8,345 nt of DNA from an uncultured Kiloniellales bacterium (GTDB lineage Bacteria > Pseudomonadota > Alphaproteobacteria > Kiloniellales > JAKSDN01): assembly GCA_947259625.1 (NCBI GenBank), contig CAMYMY010000139.1:1-8345 (forward strand), written 5' to 3'. The translations under genes were made by a program, and so were the position numbers. The notes under the pieces were generated by a model. That model was not told the DNA's origin, did no database searches, and saw only the letters and a list, made by a program, of their open reading frames with translations. Position 1 is the first letter of the stretch, and the number at the start of each line of letters is the position of its first letter. Shown one piece after another: positions 1-6,096 of the stretch.

Positions 1-513
1 TTCACCAGCGCCATCGCCCATTATCTGCAAGGGCCGGAGATCGGTAAGCAGTTCTCGGTCGTCTTCGCGATCACCAACACCGTCGCCCTCTTGGTCCAGT
101 TGCTGCTGACCGGCTTCGTCATGACCCGCCTCGGCGTCGGCGTTGCGCTCCTGGTGCTGCCGGTCGCCATTCTGGCGGCCTCGGCGGGCTTCGCGGCGCT
201 GCCGATCCTGTGGATGGGCAGCCTGCTCAACACCGCGGACAACGGCTTCAGCTACTCGATCAACCAGTCCGCCAAAGAGTCCCTCTATGTGCCGACGACC
301 AAGGACGAGAAATACAAGGCGAAAGCGTTCATCGACATGTTCGTGCAGCGCTTTGCCAAGGCCATCGCGGTCGTCGTGTCCCTCGGCATCACCACCGTCT
401 TCGTCGAATTCGCGAGCATCCGCTGGCTCTCCGCGGTGATCATTCCGCTGATCGTGCTCTGGATCTTCGCCGCGGTTTACGCCGGCCGGCGGTTCCGCGA
501 AGTGACCGAGTAG
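1..513 (+). CDS. Npt/TLC-type nucleotide transporter, C-terminal part (5' truncated)
   Basis: The reading frame is open from base 1 to a TAG at 511-513, giving 170 residues that lack the protein's N-terminus. At least four hydrophobic segments are visible, around residues 19-41, 46-72, 121-140 and 144-162, as expected for an inner-membrane carrier. The stretch around residues 80-120 (TADNGFSYSINQSAKESLY, then VPTTKDEKYKAKAFID) matches my memory of the conserved loop in Npt1/Npt2 or TLC-type ATP/ADP-carrier relatives, which occur in some free-living alphaproteobacteria as well as in intracellular parasites. Family members exchange or import nucleotides; the substrate here cannot be read from the fragment. 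The charged C-terminus (GRRFREVTE) should be cytoplasmic. The gene converges on the phytase-like gene with a 30-nt gap. A general MFS transporter is the main alternative. The family call is from recognition, not a search. Confidence 0.68.
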   Translation, partial: FTSAIAHYLQGPEIGKQFSVVFAITNTVALLVQLLLTGFVMTRLGVGVALLVLPVAILAASAGFAALPILWMGSLLNTADNGFSYSINQSAKESLYVPTTKDEKYKAKAFIDMFVQRFAKAIAVVVSLGITTVFVEFASIRWLSAVIIPLIVLWIFAAVYAGRRFREVTE

Positions 514-543
514 ATTGCCGCGCCGCGTCCCGCGTGCGTCCGT

Positions 544-1560
544 TCATTCCTGGAGCAGGAAACAGAGCAGCAAGGTCTTCTGATCCGGATTGCGGTTGTC
601 GTCGCTGACCAGGAGTAACCTGACCCATCCGTGGGCCGTGGCCTGGACGGCGAGACCTTCTATGTTGTCGTACAGCAGAGGCGTCAGGAAGGTCGCAATC
701 TCGACCCCCTCCAGCCTGGCGCCCGGCTTTATGTCGGCGTGCGCGACGCGCCTGATTCGGACCGATACGCCCGTCGCCGGCGCGTAACGCCGCTCGGTGA
801 TCAAAAGGTCTCCACCCGGGAGAACCGAAACCGCGGTGGGCCGATAGGCGCCGGATGCTCTGAGTTCTATCGCGCTCCAGTGGTCCTGCTTCCAGAGGAA
901 CCCCTGGAGTTCACCTCGCTCTTCGGACTCGGCCAATGCCAGAAGACGCCCGTCGGCAAGCCCGACCATCGCTTCGATGCCCTGGTTTTTCGGTAAATTG
1001 TCCAGCTCCGGCGGCCTTGCGAAGACCACGGGCACCCCCGCCAACGGTCGTTCGCCGGGCGGATAGTGCAGGATGCGGTGCTTGCCCTCGAAGGCAACGA
1101 GCATCGAACCGTCGGCCAGCTGGGTGAGGGCCTCCGCATCGTTCTCGAGCTCCGCTGTCAGCGGCCGGCCGTCCGGACCTTTCAGCCGGCCAACCTCGAC
1201 GTCCACAAGGCCGACGAGCCGGCCCTGCGTGGTGAATGTGGGCCTGGCCGTGTACCAATGCCCGGTATCGGCCACGAAATACAGGCGCGTGCCGCCGGCC
1301 GTCAGGGCGATGTCCGAAAGCTCGCCGTATTCCGGATTGTCGAAGGTCAGCTCCAGGCTTCCGCACCAGCGCAGAGGGCCGAGCGAGGTCACGTCCGGAT
1401 CCTCGGGGTCGAGGGGGACAGATCGGATCAAGACGTCGACCGGTTCACCGCCGCCCAGCGCACTGGGCGCGAGAACGATCATCGGCCAGAACGAAAGAGC
1501 GATGGACAGTCCAAGGCAGCTGCGTTGCCACCGAACTCTCTTTGATCGCTCACGGCTCAT
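544..1560 (-). CDS. exported esterase-like/phytase-like beta-propeller protein
   Basis: This 338-residue protein starts at the ATG at 1560, 4 nt after the upstream phosphatase stop. An in-frame start at 1671 lies inside the phosphatase gene and would add 37 arginine/cysteine-rich residues ahead of the signal peptide, so I rejected it. The N-terminus has a basic region (residues 3-13) and a hydrophobic core (about 15-31), with cleavage probably near residues 34-37. The remainder fits the 'esterase-like activity of phytase' family (Phytase-like, PF13449): LSDIAL near 81-86, NDAEAL at 140-145, a DGSMLVAFE strand near 150-158, a NQGIEAM motif, and a C-terminal DNIEGLAV (298-305) followed by SDDN (319-322). 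Such proteins are periplasmic or secreted propellers thought to cleave phosphoesters; experimental proof is sparse. The start has only a weak Shine-Dalgarno (GAATAGACGA), which suggests translational coupling to the phosphatase. The substrate is unknown. Confidence 0.85.
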   Translation of the reverse strand: MSRERSKRVRWQRSCLGLSIALSFWPMIVLAPSALGGGEPVDVLIRSVPLDPEDPDVTSLGPLRWCGSLELTFDNPEYGELSDIALTAGGTRLYFVADTGHWYTARPTFTTQGRLVGLVDVEVGRLKGPDGRPLTAELENDAEALTQLADGSMLVAFEGKHRILHYPPGERPLAGVPVVFARPPELDNLPKNQGIEAMVGLADGRLLALAESEERGELQGFLWKQDHWSAIELRASGAYRPTAVSVLPGGDLLITERRYAPATGVSVRIRRVAHADIKPGARLEGVEIATFLTPLLYDNIEGLAVQATAHGWVRLLLVSDDNRNPDQKTLLLCFLLQE

Positions 1561-1564
1561 TCGT

Positions 1565-2443
1565 CTATTCGAGCAGCGCGAGGCGCAACAGTTCAAGCGT
1601 CTTGGCGTCAAGACCGAGCCCCTCTTGAAGATAGGCGGTGAAAGAGCCGTACCGCTCGTCGATCGCCGCAAAGGCAGCCTCGAGATACGCGCGCCTCACC
1701 TCCAACAAGGGGCGGATCTCGCTGCTGGGAACCCTGAACAGGGATCCCAACGAGCCGAGAAATGAGTACCAACCGATCCTGGACTGGAAGAAATGGTTGC
1801 TGAGCAAATAGTCTTCGAGAACCGTCTCCTGTGGAACACCGACCGCCCGAAGGATCACGGCGACGACGAACCCGGTCCGGTCCTTGCCGTCGACGCAGTG
1901 GATCAGGGCTGGAAGCGCATCAGGCGCCGTCAGACCCCGCAGAATTTCGTTCCACTGGGAGGTGTAATCGAGCGCGAAGGCCTGGTTGGCCTCGATGAGG
2001 AGCTGCTCGAAATGGCCCTTTTCGACCTCGCCGTCGAGAATCTTCCGGCGCGATTCGGTGCGGTCGAGAGGTGGAAAATAGACCGGGATTTCGAAGACGG
2101 CGATGCTGTCTTGCCTCGGCAAGCGATCCGGCTTGTTCAGCCGTTCGCTCGCGTAGCGCACATCGAATACCCGCCGTAGCCCGAGTTCTGCGAGCATCTC
2201 CAGATCCCGGCTGCTCAAGTCGGCGAGATCGTCGGAACGGTAGAGCACGCCTCTCTTGACCCGTCGGCCATCCTTGGCGGCATAACCGCCCACGTCTCGG
2301 AAGTTGTCCGCCCCGGAGAACGGAACCCGGTTGGGATGGTGTGGCGGCGACCCGCAAGCGGACAGGGCGAGCAACAACAGGAAGGCCGAGGCCCCGAGGC
2401 GCCGTTGAAGTGCGTTCACGATGGCCGGATCATTCCCCCTCAT
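1565..2443 (-). CDS. lipoprotein tyrosine/dual-specificity-like phosphatase (Y_phosphatase3 type)
   Basis: The 292-residue product has a lipoprotein signal: hydrophobic residues 20-28 and lipobox L-S-A-C with the lipidated cysteine at 30, so it is predicted to be membrane-anchored outside the cytoplasm. The family mark DNFRDVGGY lies at 46-54. The PTP active site is HCVDGKDRTG, with nucleophile C183 and phosphate-binding R189 (C-x5-R). The order and spacing fit Y_phosphatase3 (PF13350), the family of mycobacterial PtpB-like phosphatases, whose members act on phosphotyrosine, phosphoserine or phosphoinositides. Length is normal for the family plus a signal peptide. The ATG at 2443 is taken as the start; a GTG at 2419 would give a shorter signal (Cys22) and is also plausible, since neither has an ideal Shine-Dalgarno. 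It is the first gene of a two-gene operon with the phytase-like gene. Because it is exported, cleavage of environmental or envelope phosphoesters is more likely than cytoplasmic signalling (inference). Confidence 0.88.
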   Translation of the reverse strand: MRGNDPAIVNALQRRLGASAFLLLLALSACGSPPHHPNRVPFSGADNFRDVGGYAAKDGRRVKRGVLYRSDDLADLSSRDLEMLAELGLRRVFDVRYASERLNKPDRLPRQDSIAVFEIPVYFPPLDRTESRRKILDGEVEKGHFEQLLIEANQAFALDYTSQWNEILRGLTAPDALPALIHCVDGKDRTGFVVAVILRAVGVPQETVLEDYLLSNHFFQSRIGWYSFLGSLGSLFRVPSSEIRPLLEVRRAYLEAAFAAIDERYGSFTAYLQEGLGLDAKTLELLRLALLE

Positions 2444-2619
2444 GCCTGACCTTATGCCCCTACCCCCTAAAATCCGCGTCTTGATGATAGCATCCTTGTA
2501 CGTTGATTGATTGGGTCGTTTGGATTAGTGCCCTCGTCAATCCTTCTTGCGTCGACGGGGGGCGGCCAAATCCCAACTACCCAAGAGTCTTCGAAGCCTC
2601 GTGAACCGCGTTCGGGCCA
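2444..2619. other. gene-free stretch upstream of the phosphatase operon
   Basis: No convincing coding frame is present. On the minus strand a TGC-TATCAT element (complement of 2484-2492) resembles an extended -10 box and could drive the phosphatase operon about 40 nt downstream, but no acceptable -35 hexamer is found 16-18 nt upstream of it. Rightward frames across 2547-3065 are shadows of the pirin gene. I see no Pho-box-like repeat. The right part of the full 301-nt gap is described separately as an IS relic, and this part may include further unrecognisable decayed DNA. Confidence 0.35.
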
Positions 2620-2744
2620 TCATGACGCCGCCTCAACCGCACCGACGATCCGATGCTCCGAATAGGGTCTACCCATGGCTGCCTCTTTCTATCAGCTCGA
2701 CAGAAGGTGAATCTCACACATCCGGGCCGTTTTTCAACAGCCTG
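2620..2744 (-). mobile_element. decayed insertion-sequence end with a transposase N-terminal stub (probable)
   Basis: Read on the minus strand, this segment has the layout of an IS left end. The outer end is CAGGCTGTTGAAAAACGG (complement of 2727-2744), which resembles IS terminal repeats I have seen. About 50 nt later come an AGAGG Shine-Dalgarno and an ATG at 2676. The frame reads MGRPYSEHRIVGAVEAAS and stops at 2620-2622. IS630-type transposases commonly begin like MGRPYS-DLR-RIV-AVEAGAS, so the stub looks like such a start with a small internal deletion followed by a premature stop. No opposite terminal repeat and no further transposase sequence can be recognised, so only a relic remains. 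Family assignment is uncertain, because the terminal sequence alone might suggest another IS group. The outer end directly follows the CTAG that contains the pirin stop codon. Confidence 0.42.
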
Positions 2745-3599
2745 CTAGAGCCGTCCCGCCTGGTAGTCGCGGACGGCCTGATGGATCTCCTCGCGGGTGT
2801 TCATGACGAAGGGGCCGTAGCGGGCGACAGGTTCGCCGATGGGCCGGCCGGCCACCAGGATGAAGCGGCCCGGCGTTTCGCCGGCGCGCACCGCGACCAG
2901 CCCGCCCGGCCCGAGCACGGCCAGATGCCCCGCCTCGACCACCTGTCCCTCGCCCGTCCCCGCGGCGCCGATCTCGACCGCGCCCTCGAAGGGATAGACG
3001 AAGGCGTTGTGGGCCTCCGGCACCGCTTGCTCAAAGCTCGCCCCGGCCGGCAGCGCGACGTCTAGGTACACCGGGTCCACCGCGATGCCCTCGACCGCGC
3101 CGGCCACGCCGTCGAAGCCGCCAGCGATGACTTTCACAACCGTGCCGTCCTCGCGGCTCACCTCCGGCACGTCCTCCGGCTCTATGTTCTGGTAGCGCGG
3201 TGCGCACATCTTGTCTCGGGCCGGCAGGTTGACCCAGAGCTGGAAGCCGCGCATCAGGCCCTCCTCCTGCTCGGGCATCTCGGAGTGGACGATGCCGCGC
3301 CCTGCGGTCATCCACTGCACGCCGCCGGCTCCGAGCACGCCGCCCTGACCGGTGCTATCCTGGTGGCGCATGAGTCCATCCAGCATGTAAGTCACGGTCT
3401 CGAAGCCGCGGTGCGGGTGGTCGGGGAAGCCGCCGACGTAGTCGGCGCCCTCCTCGGAGCCGAATTCGTCGAGCAGCAGAAAGGGGTCGAGGTGGTCGAG
3501 CCTCGGTCCGCCGATGCTGCGTTTCAGCCGCACTCCGGCACCGTCGCTCGTCTCCATCGCTTCGACAACGCGGGCAATCGCGCACCGTTCGGATGTCAT
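2745..3599 (-). CDS. pirin family protein (bicupin)
   Basis: From the ATG at 3599 the protein has 284 residues. A GTG at 3602 lies immediately before it, and the GGAGGG at 3609-3614 is 6 nt from the GTG and 9 nt from the ATG, so either could be used. The N-terminal cupin carries the complete pirin metal site: FPDHPHRGFETVTY with H61 and H63, and GIVHSEMP with H105 and E107. This is the same spacing as His56, His58, His101 and Glu103 of human pirin. The C-terminal cupin follows from about residue 160, ending in VMNTREEIHQAVRDYQAGRL. Pirins are iron-binding cytoplasmic proteins; bacterial ones have been linked to quercetin dioxygenase activity, redox sensing or enzyme regulation, and the role cannot be predicted here. 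It is divergent from the DUF2238 gene. Its stop is the TAG within a CTAG adjoining the probable IS relic, so the extreme C-terminus may have been altered. Confidence 0.92.
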   Translation of the reverse strand: MTSERCAIARVVEAMETSDGAGVRLKRSIGGPRLDHLDPFLLLDEFGSEEGADYVGGFPDHPHRGFETVTYMLDGLMRHQDSTGQGGVLGAGGVQWMTAGRGIVHSEMPEQEEGLMRGFQLWVNLPARDKMCAPRYQNIEPEDVPEVSREDGTVVKVIAGGFDGVAGAVEGIAVDPVYLDVALPAGASFEQAVPEAHNAFVYPFEGAVEIGAAGTGEGQVVEAGHLAVLGPGGLVAVRAGETPGRFILVAGRPIGEPVARYGPFVMNTREEIHQAVRDYQAGRL

Positions 3600-3660
3600 C
3601 ACGCCAAGCCCTCCGTCGCTCGAGACAGCCGGTTACGGGAAGAGTACCGACGATCGCCTG

Positions 3661-3689
3661 TTGTACCCGAAAATCGCCGGCAATAGTCT
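3661..3689 (+). promoter_or_regulatory. possible sigma70-like promoter for the DUF2238 gene
   Basis: In the 120-nt divergent spacer between pirin and the DUF2238 gene, TTGTAC (3661-3666) lies 17 nt from TAGTCT (3684-3689), followed by the ATG at 3720. The -35 is a fair match, the -10 only 3 of 6. This is a weak suggestion; the pirin promoter should lie in the same spacer but I cannot place it. Confidence 0.22.
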
Positions 3690-3719
3690 AGTTGCGCCGT
3701 TTCGGATTCGGACCCACGC

Positions 3720-4340
3720 ATGGCCTGGAAGAAGATCGAACCGCTCGTCCTCCTGGCACTCGCCGCCATCGCGCTCGCCGTTTCCGGAATTGGGCCGACG
3801 GACCGCCTGACCTGGGTCCTGGAGGTTTCTCCCGTGCTGATCGGCGCGCCGGTCCTGGCCGCCAGCTACCGCGTCTTTCCGCTGACGCCGCTGCTCTACC
3901 GCCTGCTGCTGCTGCACGCCCTGATCCTGATCCTGGGCGGCCACTACACCTACGCCCAGGTGCCGCTCGGGTTCTGGCTGCAGGATCTGTTCGAGCTCTC
4001 CCGCAACCACTATGACCGGATCGGCCACCTCGCGCAGGGCTTCGTGCCCGCGATCCTGGCACGCGAGATCCTGCTGCGCCGCTCGCCGCTCGTGCCGGGC
4101 AAGTGGCTCTTCTTCCTGGTCGCCGCGGTCTGTCTGGCGTTCAGCGCCCTCTATGAGATGTTCGAGTGGTGGGCCGCCGTGCTCGGCGGCGCGGCGGCGG
4201 AGCACTTCCTAGCCACCCAGGGCGACCCTTGGGACACCCAATGGGACATGTTCTTGGCGCTCGTCGGTGCGCTCTCGGCGCTGCTCCTGCTCGCCTCAAT
4301 CCACGACCGCGAGCTGGCGGCTCTGACCAAGGCGAGCTAG
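3720..4340 (+). CDS. DUF2238 / YjdF-family inner-membrane protein
   Basis: This 206-residue polytopic protein has about six hydrophobic segments (near residues 8-25, 33-48, 58-74, 104-118, 129-145 and 177-193). The signature motifs of DUF2238, the family of E. coli YjdF, are present in order: GGHYTYA at 73-79, RNHYDRIGHLAQGF at 95-108, ALYEMFEWW at 143-151, and a FLATQGDPWDTQWDM block at 163-177. Length matches the family. The conserved H75, H97, D99, H103, E146, E149, D169, D172 and D176 lie in or next to membrane segments, which would suit a metal site or an intramembrane enzyme (inference). The molecular function is not known to me. The ATG at 3720 has only a poor Shine-Dalgarno (a GGA about 12 nt upstream). 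It converges on the 98-residue gene with 16 nt between the stops. Confidence 0.9.
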   Translation: MAWKKIEPLVLLALAAIALAVSGIGPTDRLTWVLEVSPVLIGAPVLAASYRVFPLTPLLYRLLLLHALILILGGHYTYAQVPLGFWLQDLFELSRNHYDRIGHLAQGFVPAILAREILLRRSPLVPGKWLFFLVAAVCLAFSALYEMFEWWAAVLGGAAAEHFLATQGDPWDTQWDMFLALVGALSALLLLASIHDRELAALTKAS

Positions 4341-4341
4341 G

Positions 4342-4355
4342 GCACGCTGTCGTGC
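4342..4355. terminator. small hairpin between convergent genes
   Basis: GCACG-CTGT-CGTGC forms a 5-bp stem with a 4-nt loop, filling the 16-nt gap between the DUF2238 stop and the end of the 98-residue gene. It could serve both directions, but neither side has a T-tract and the stem is short, so terminator activity is only a possibility. Confidence 0.25.
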
Positions 4356-4356
4356 G

Positions 4357-4653
4357 TCAGATGGCGACCCTGAGGCCTTCGACCCGCCTGATGACCGCGG
4401 CCATGATGTCGTCGATGGCTTCGTCTGTCATGGCGGTCAGCACATCAGAGATCGCCGGGTCCAGGTTGCCATCCGCGGGTGGCCGGGTCGGCGTTCGGGC
4501 GAACATGTTCCTGACCACCTTGGCCGCGCCGAGCGGGTCGGGCTCCTTCAGGAACTTGTCCGCGAAGATGCTGACGAGCAGGGCGCGCAGCGCGCTGGTC
4601 TCGGCGAGGAGCATCAACTTAGCCGGATCGACGGAACGTTTCTCGGCGCTCAT
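4357..4653 (-). CDS. conserved-looking hypothetical protein, 98 residues
   Basis: I do not recognise a family. From the ATG at 4653 the product is a 98-residue soluble protein, predicted mostly helical, starting MSAEKRSVDPAKL. Two amphipathic blocks are visible: residues 8-40 (leucine/alanine-rich, LMLLAETSALRALLVSIFADKFL) and 65-95 (DPAISDVLTAMTDEAIDDIMAAVI). A proline-rich linker (TPTRPP) joins them. There is no signal peptide, membrane segment, cysteine or known catalytic motif. A strong Shine-Dalgarno and GC-rich third positions argue that it is a real gene. It stands alone: convergent with the DUF2238 gene and divergent from the OmpA-like lipoprotein across a long spacer. A small helical adaptor or oligomeric protein would fit the composition, but that is a guess. 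Confidence 0.7.
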   Translation of the reverse strand: MSAEKRSVDPAKLMLLAETSALRALLVSIFADKFLKEPDPLGAAKVVRNMFARTPTRPPADGNLDPAISDVLTAMTDEAIDDIMAAVIRRVEGLRVAI

Positions 4654-4659
4654 CCAATT

Positions 4660-4665
4660 CACCTC
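4660..4665 (-). promoter_or_regulatory. Shine-Dalgarno fixing the start of the 98-residue gene
   Basis: GAGGTG on the minus strand lies 6 nt before the ATG at 4653. The alternative in-frame GTG at 4662 is part of this GAGGTG itself and lacks its own upstream site, so the ATG is the better start. Confidence 0.65.
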
Positions 4666-4946
4666 GCCACCACGGGACCAGCCGCATTCAAGGTCCGCAA
4701 GCGGGAAGACCGAAGATGCACTCCCGCCCTGGACACAGCTCCTGGGTAACGAACCGTGGTTAATTAATAGTGAAGCGGATCCGGCCGTCGAGGCGCCGAG
4801 CGCCGGGGAGGTCCGGCAGCGATTGCGGGGCTCGAGAGCGCGATGTTCCCGCCGCCGGACACATCGTCAAGGTCGGCGTCATCTTCGGTTGAAAATTCCC
4901 GAAGGCAACTCGACCGGCCCGTCTTGAACCGTCGGGCGGCCTTGGG

Positions 4947-4993
4947 CACTATATCGCACAAGGAAATGGGTCGATCCGGCAAGCGATATCGTG
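4947..4993. repeat. 11-bp imperfect inverted repeat in the OmpA-like gene leader
   Basis: CACTATATCGC (4947-4957) and GCGATATCGTG (4983-4993) are reverse complements at 10 of 11 positions, separated by 25 nt. The right arm also contains the perfect 8-bp palindrome CGATATCG (4984-4991). The centres are 36 bp apart, and the left arm overlaps the candidate -10 region. It could be a paired operator or, if transcribed, a stem in the mRNA leader. Confidence 0.5.
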
Positions 4994-5034
4994 TCAATTG
5001 GCATTCAGGCCAGATTGTAATTAGGGAGGAAAGA

Positions 5035-5889
5035 ATGTCGAAATTCGTATCGGGTCTGGCGGTGGGCACGGCGCTGTTCGTGCTCGCGGCCTGCGCCCAG
5101 GGTATGGCGCTCGAGGACGACTACGAGGCCGCCCGGGCCGCCACTCCCGAGGGCCCGGCTTTCAACCGCCATCTGCATGCCGACTATATGGAACTGTCCA
5201 CCACGGAACGGGGCGAATACGACTGGATCGATTCGGGTCACTTCGCCACCAAGGCCCTGTCCTCCGCCAACGACGAGCAGGTCAGCCCGGATCCGATCTA
5301 CAGCCGTCGCCTGCCGCCGGACACCGTCGCCACGCTGACCGAGGCCCGCAAGCAGCTGACCTCCGCTCTGGAGGCCGGGGCGCGCAACAGGACTCCGGAG
5401 GCCGCAGCCGAGTCGCAGACCAGCTTCGACTGCTGGCTGCAGGAGCAGGAGGAGAACCACCAGTCCGATGACATTTCGCTCTGCCGGGAGCGGTTCTACG
5501 CGGCGTTGGCCCGGGTCCAGACCGACATGGGTCAGCGGGTTGCGTCGGCTAGGCCTGGCGACGGCTACCTCGTGTTCTTCGACTTCAACAGCGCGAAGCT
5601 GACCGGCCAGGCGGTGGCCACGGTCGAGGCCGCTGCGGCGGCGCTCAAGGCGGGCGCCGCCACGAAGGTCGCTTTGAGCGGCCACGCCGACCGGGTCGGT
5701 TCCAGCACCTACAACATGGAACTCTCCCAGCGTCGGCTCGAGGCGGTCAGGCAGCTCATGCTCTCGGCCGGGATCAAGGCGGAGCAGATCGGTCTCGCCT
5801 CCTACGGAGACACCCGTCCCAGAGTGACGACGCGCGACGACGCCGCGGAACCGCAAAATCGCCGCGTCGAGATCGACCTGTTGAAGTAG
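5035..5889 (+). CDS. OmpA-family lipoprotein (peptidoglycan-binding)
   Basis: The ATG at 5035 follows a strong GGGAGGA and gives 284 residues starting with a lipoprotein signal: hydrophobic residues 7-19, lipobox L-A-A-C and lipidated C20. Residues 21-175 form a polar domain with DWIDSGHFATKA and a FDCWLQEQEE...DISLC block, whose two cysteines are 17 residues apart and could form a disulfide. I recall this arrangement from other alphaproteobacterial OmpA-like lipoproteins. The C-terminal OmpA domain runs from about 180 to 284: FFDFNSAKLT, then GHADRVGSSTYNMELSQRRLEAV, and finally NRRVEIDLL. D219 and R234 match in spacing the Asp/Arg pair that holds diaminopimelate of peptidoglycan in OmpA (Asp271/Arg286 in Acinetobacter). 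No beta-barrel is present. The likely role is tethering the outer membrane to the cell wall. It is monocistronic by context, with a hairpin after its stop. Confidence 0.92.
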   Translation: MSKFVSGLAVGTALFVLAACAQGMALEDDYEAARAATPEGPAFNRHLHADYMELSTTERGEYDWIDSGHFATKALSSANDEQVSPDPIYSRRLPPDTVATLTEARKQLTSALEAGARNRTPEAAAESQTSFDCWLQEQEENHQSDDISLCRERFYAALARVQTDMGQRVASARPGDGYLVFFDFNSAKLTGQAVATVEAAAAALKAGAATKVALSGHADRVGSSTYNMELSQRRLEAVRQLMLSAGIKAEQIGLASYGDTRPRVTTRDDAAEPQNRRVEIDLLK

Positions 5890-5895
5890 TCCGTC

Positions 5896-5913
5896 CCGGG
5901 CCCCGCGGCCCGG
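5896..5913 (+). terminator. GC-rich hairpin after the OmpA-like gene
   Basis: CCGGGCC-CCGC-GGCCCGG is a perfect 7-bp stem with a 4-nt loop, starting 7 nt after the stop codon. A second, weaker hairpin (CAGCC-GGGGC-GGCTG, 5921-5935) follows. No T-run comes after either, so this is not a textbook intrinsic terminator, but position and stability suit transcript ending or 3'-end protection. Confidence 0.42.
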
Positions 5914-6096
5914 CACGGTTCAGCCGGGGCGGCTGCCGGAGGCATGCCGCCCAGGTCAGGTTCGGGTGCATCGTACCGGTTCCCGGTTCCGGCAGGCCCC
6001 GTGATGTCGAGCCGCAAGAAATCACGCTGGCCCTGCGTGACGGCAAGACTATGCTGGAGCAAAGGTGCGAAATCCGCCCACGAGGGAGGCGATACG

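Larger units (their letters stand above)
4654..5034. other. divergent regulatory spacer upstream of the OmpA-like gene
   Basis: This 381-nt gap has no credible gene; the open frame beginning at 4843 is only an upstream extension of the OmpA-like gene without a Shine-Dalgarno. It holds an AT-rich patch (GGTTAATTAATAG, 4758-4770), unusual in this GC-rich background. For the leftward gene, TCGACG (complement of 4786-4791), 16 nt, then TATTAA (complement of 4764-4769) is a possible weak promoter. For the rightward gene, TTGAAC (4924-4929) followed by CACTATAT (4947-4954) is the best candidate, with an imperfect -10. An inverted repeat at 4947-4993 is listed separately. A strong GGGAGGA (5024-5030) precedes the OmpA-like start. 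Confidence 0.4.

Noticed and set aside
514..543. Terminator between the transporter and the phytase-like gene
   Set aside because: The 30-nt gap contains only a 4-bp CGCG self-complementarity and no T-run.
1561..1671. N-terminal extension of the phytase-like gene to a start at 1671
   Set aside because: It lies entirely within the 3' end of the phosphatase gene, reads as arginine- and cysteine-rich sequence, and would bury the signal peptide 37 residues in.
1073..1765. Rightward ORF of 230 codons opposite the phosphatase-phytase junction
   Set aside because: It spans the ends of two well-supported leftward genes and has serine/arginine/proline-rich shadow composition.
2444..2620. Pho-box upstream of the phosphatase operon
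   Set aside because: I looked for paired CTGTCAT-like repeats because of the phosphatase content and found none.
2547..3065. Rightward ORF of 172 codons over the IS relic and the pirin end
   Set aside because: Most of it is antisense to pirin and the beginning has no Shine-Dalgarno or recognisable domain.
3633..4205. Leftward ORF of 190 codons opposite the DUF2238 gene
   Set aside because: Glutamine/arginine-rich shadow; the rightward frame carries all DUF2238 motifs.
4758..4770. Possible CtrA-binding site at TTAATTAACC (minus strand)
   Set aside because: The expected TTAA-N7-TTAA spacing is absent; only one half-site-like sequence is present.
4843..5034. Upstream extension of the OmpA-like gene
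   Set aside because: No Shine-Dalgarno at the upstream ATG, while 5035 has a strong one directly followed by a lipoprotein signal.
5005..5916. Long leftward ORF of 303 codons opposite the OmpA-like gene
   Set aside because: Antisense shadow of a GC-rich gene; composition is glycine/arginine/leucine-rich with no domain.
5944..6096. Upstream extension of the cysteine hydrolase
   Set aside because: The added residues do not look like the family, and GAGGGAGGC fixes the start at 6097.
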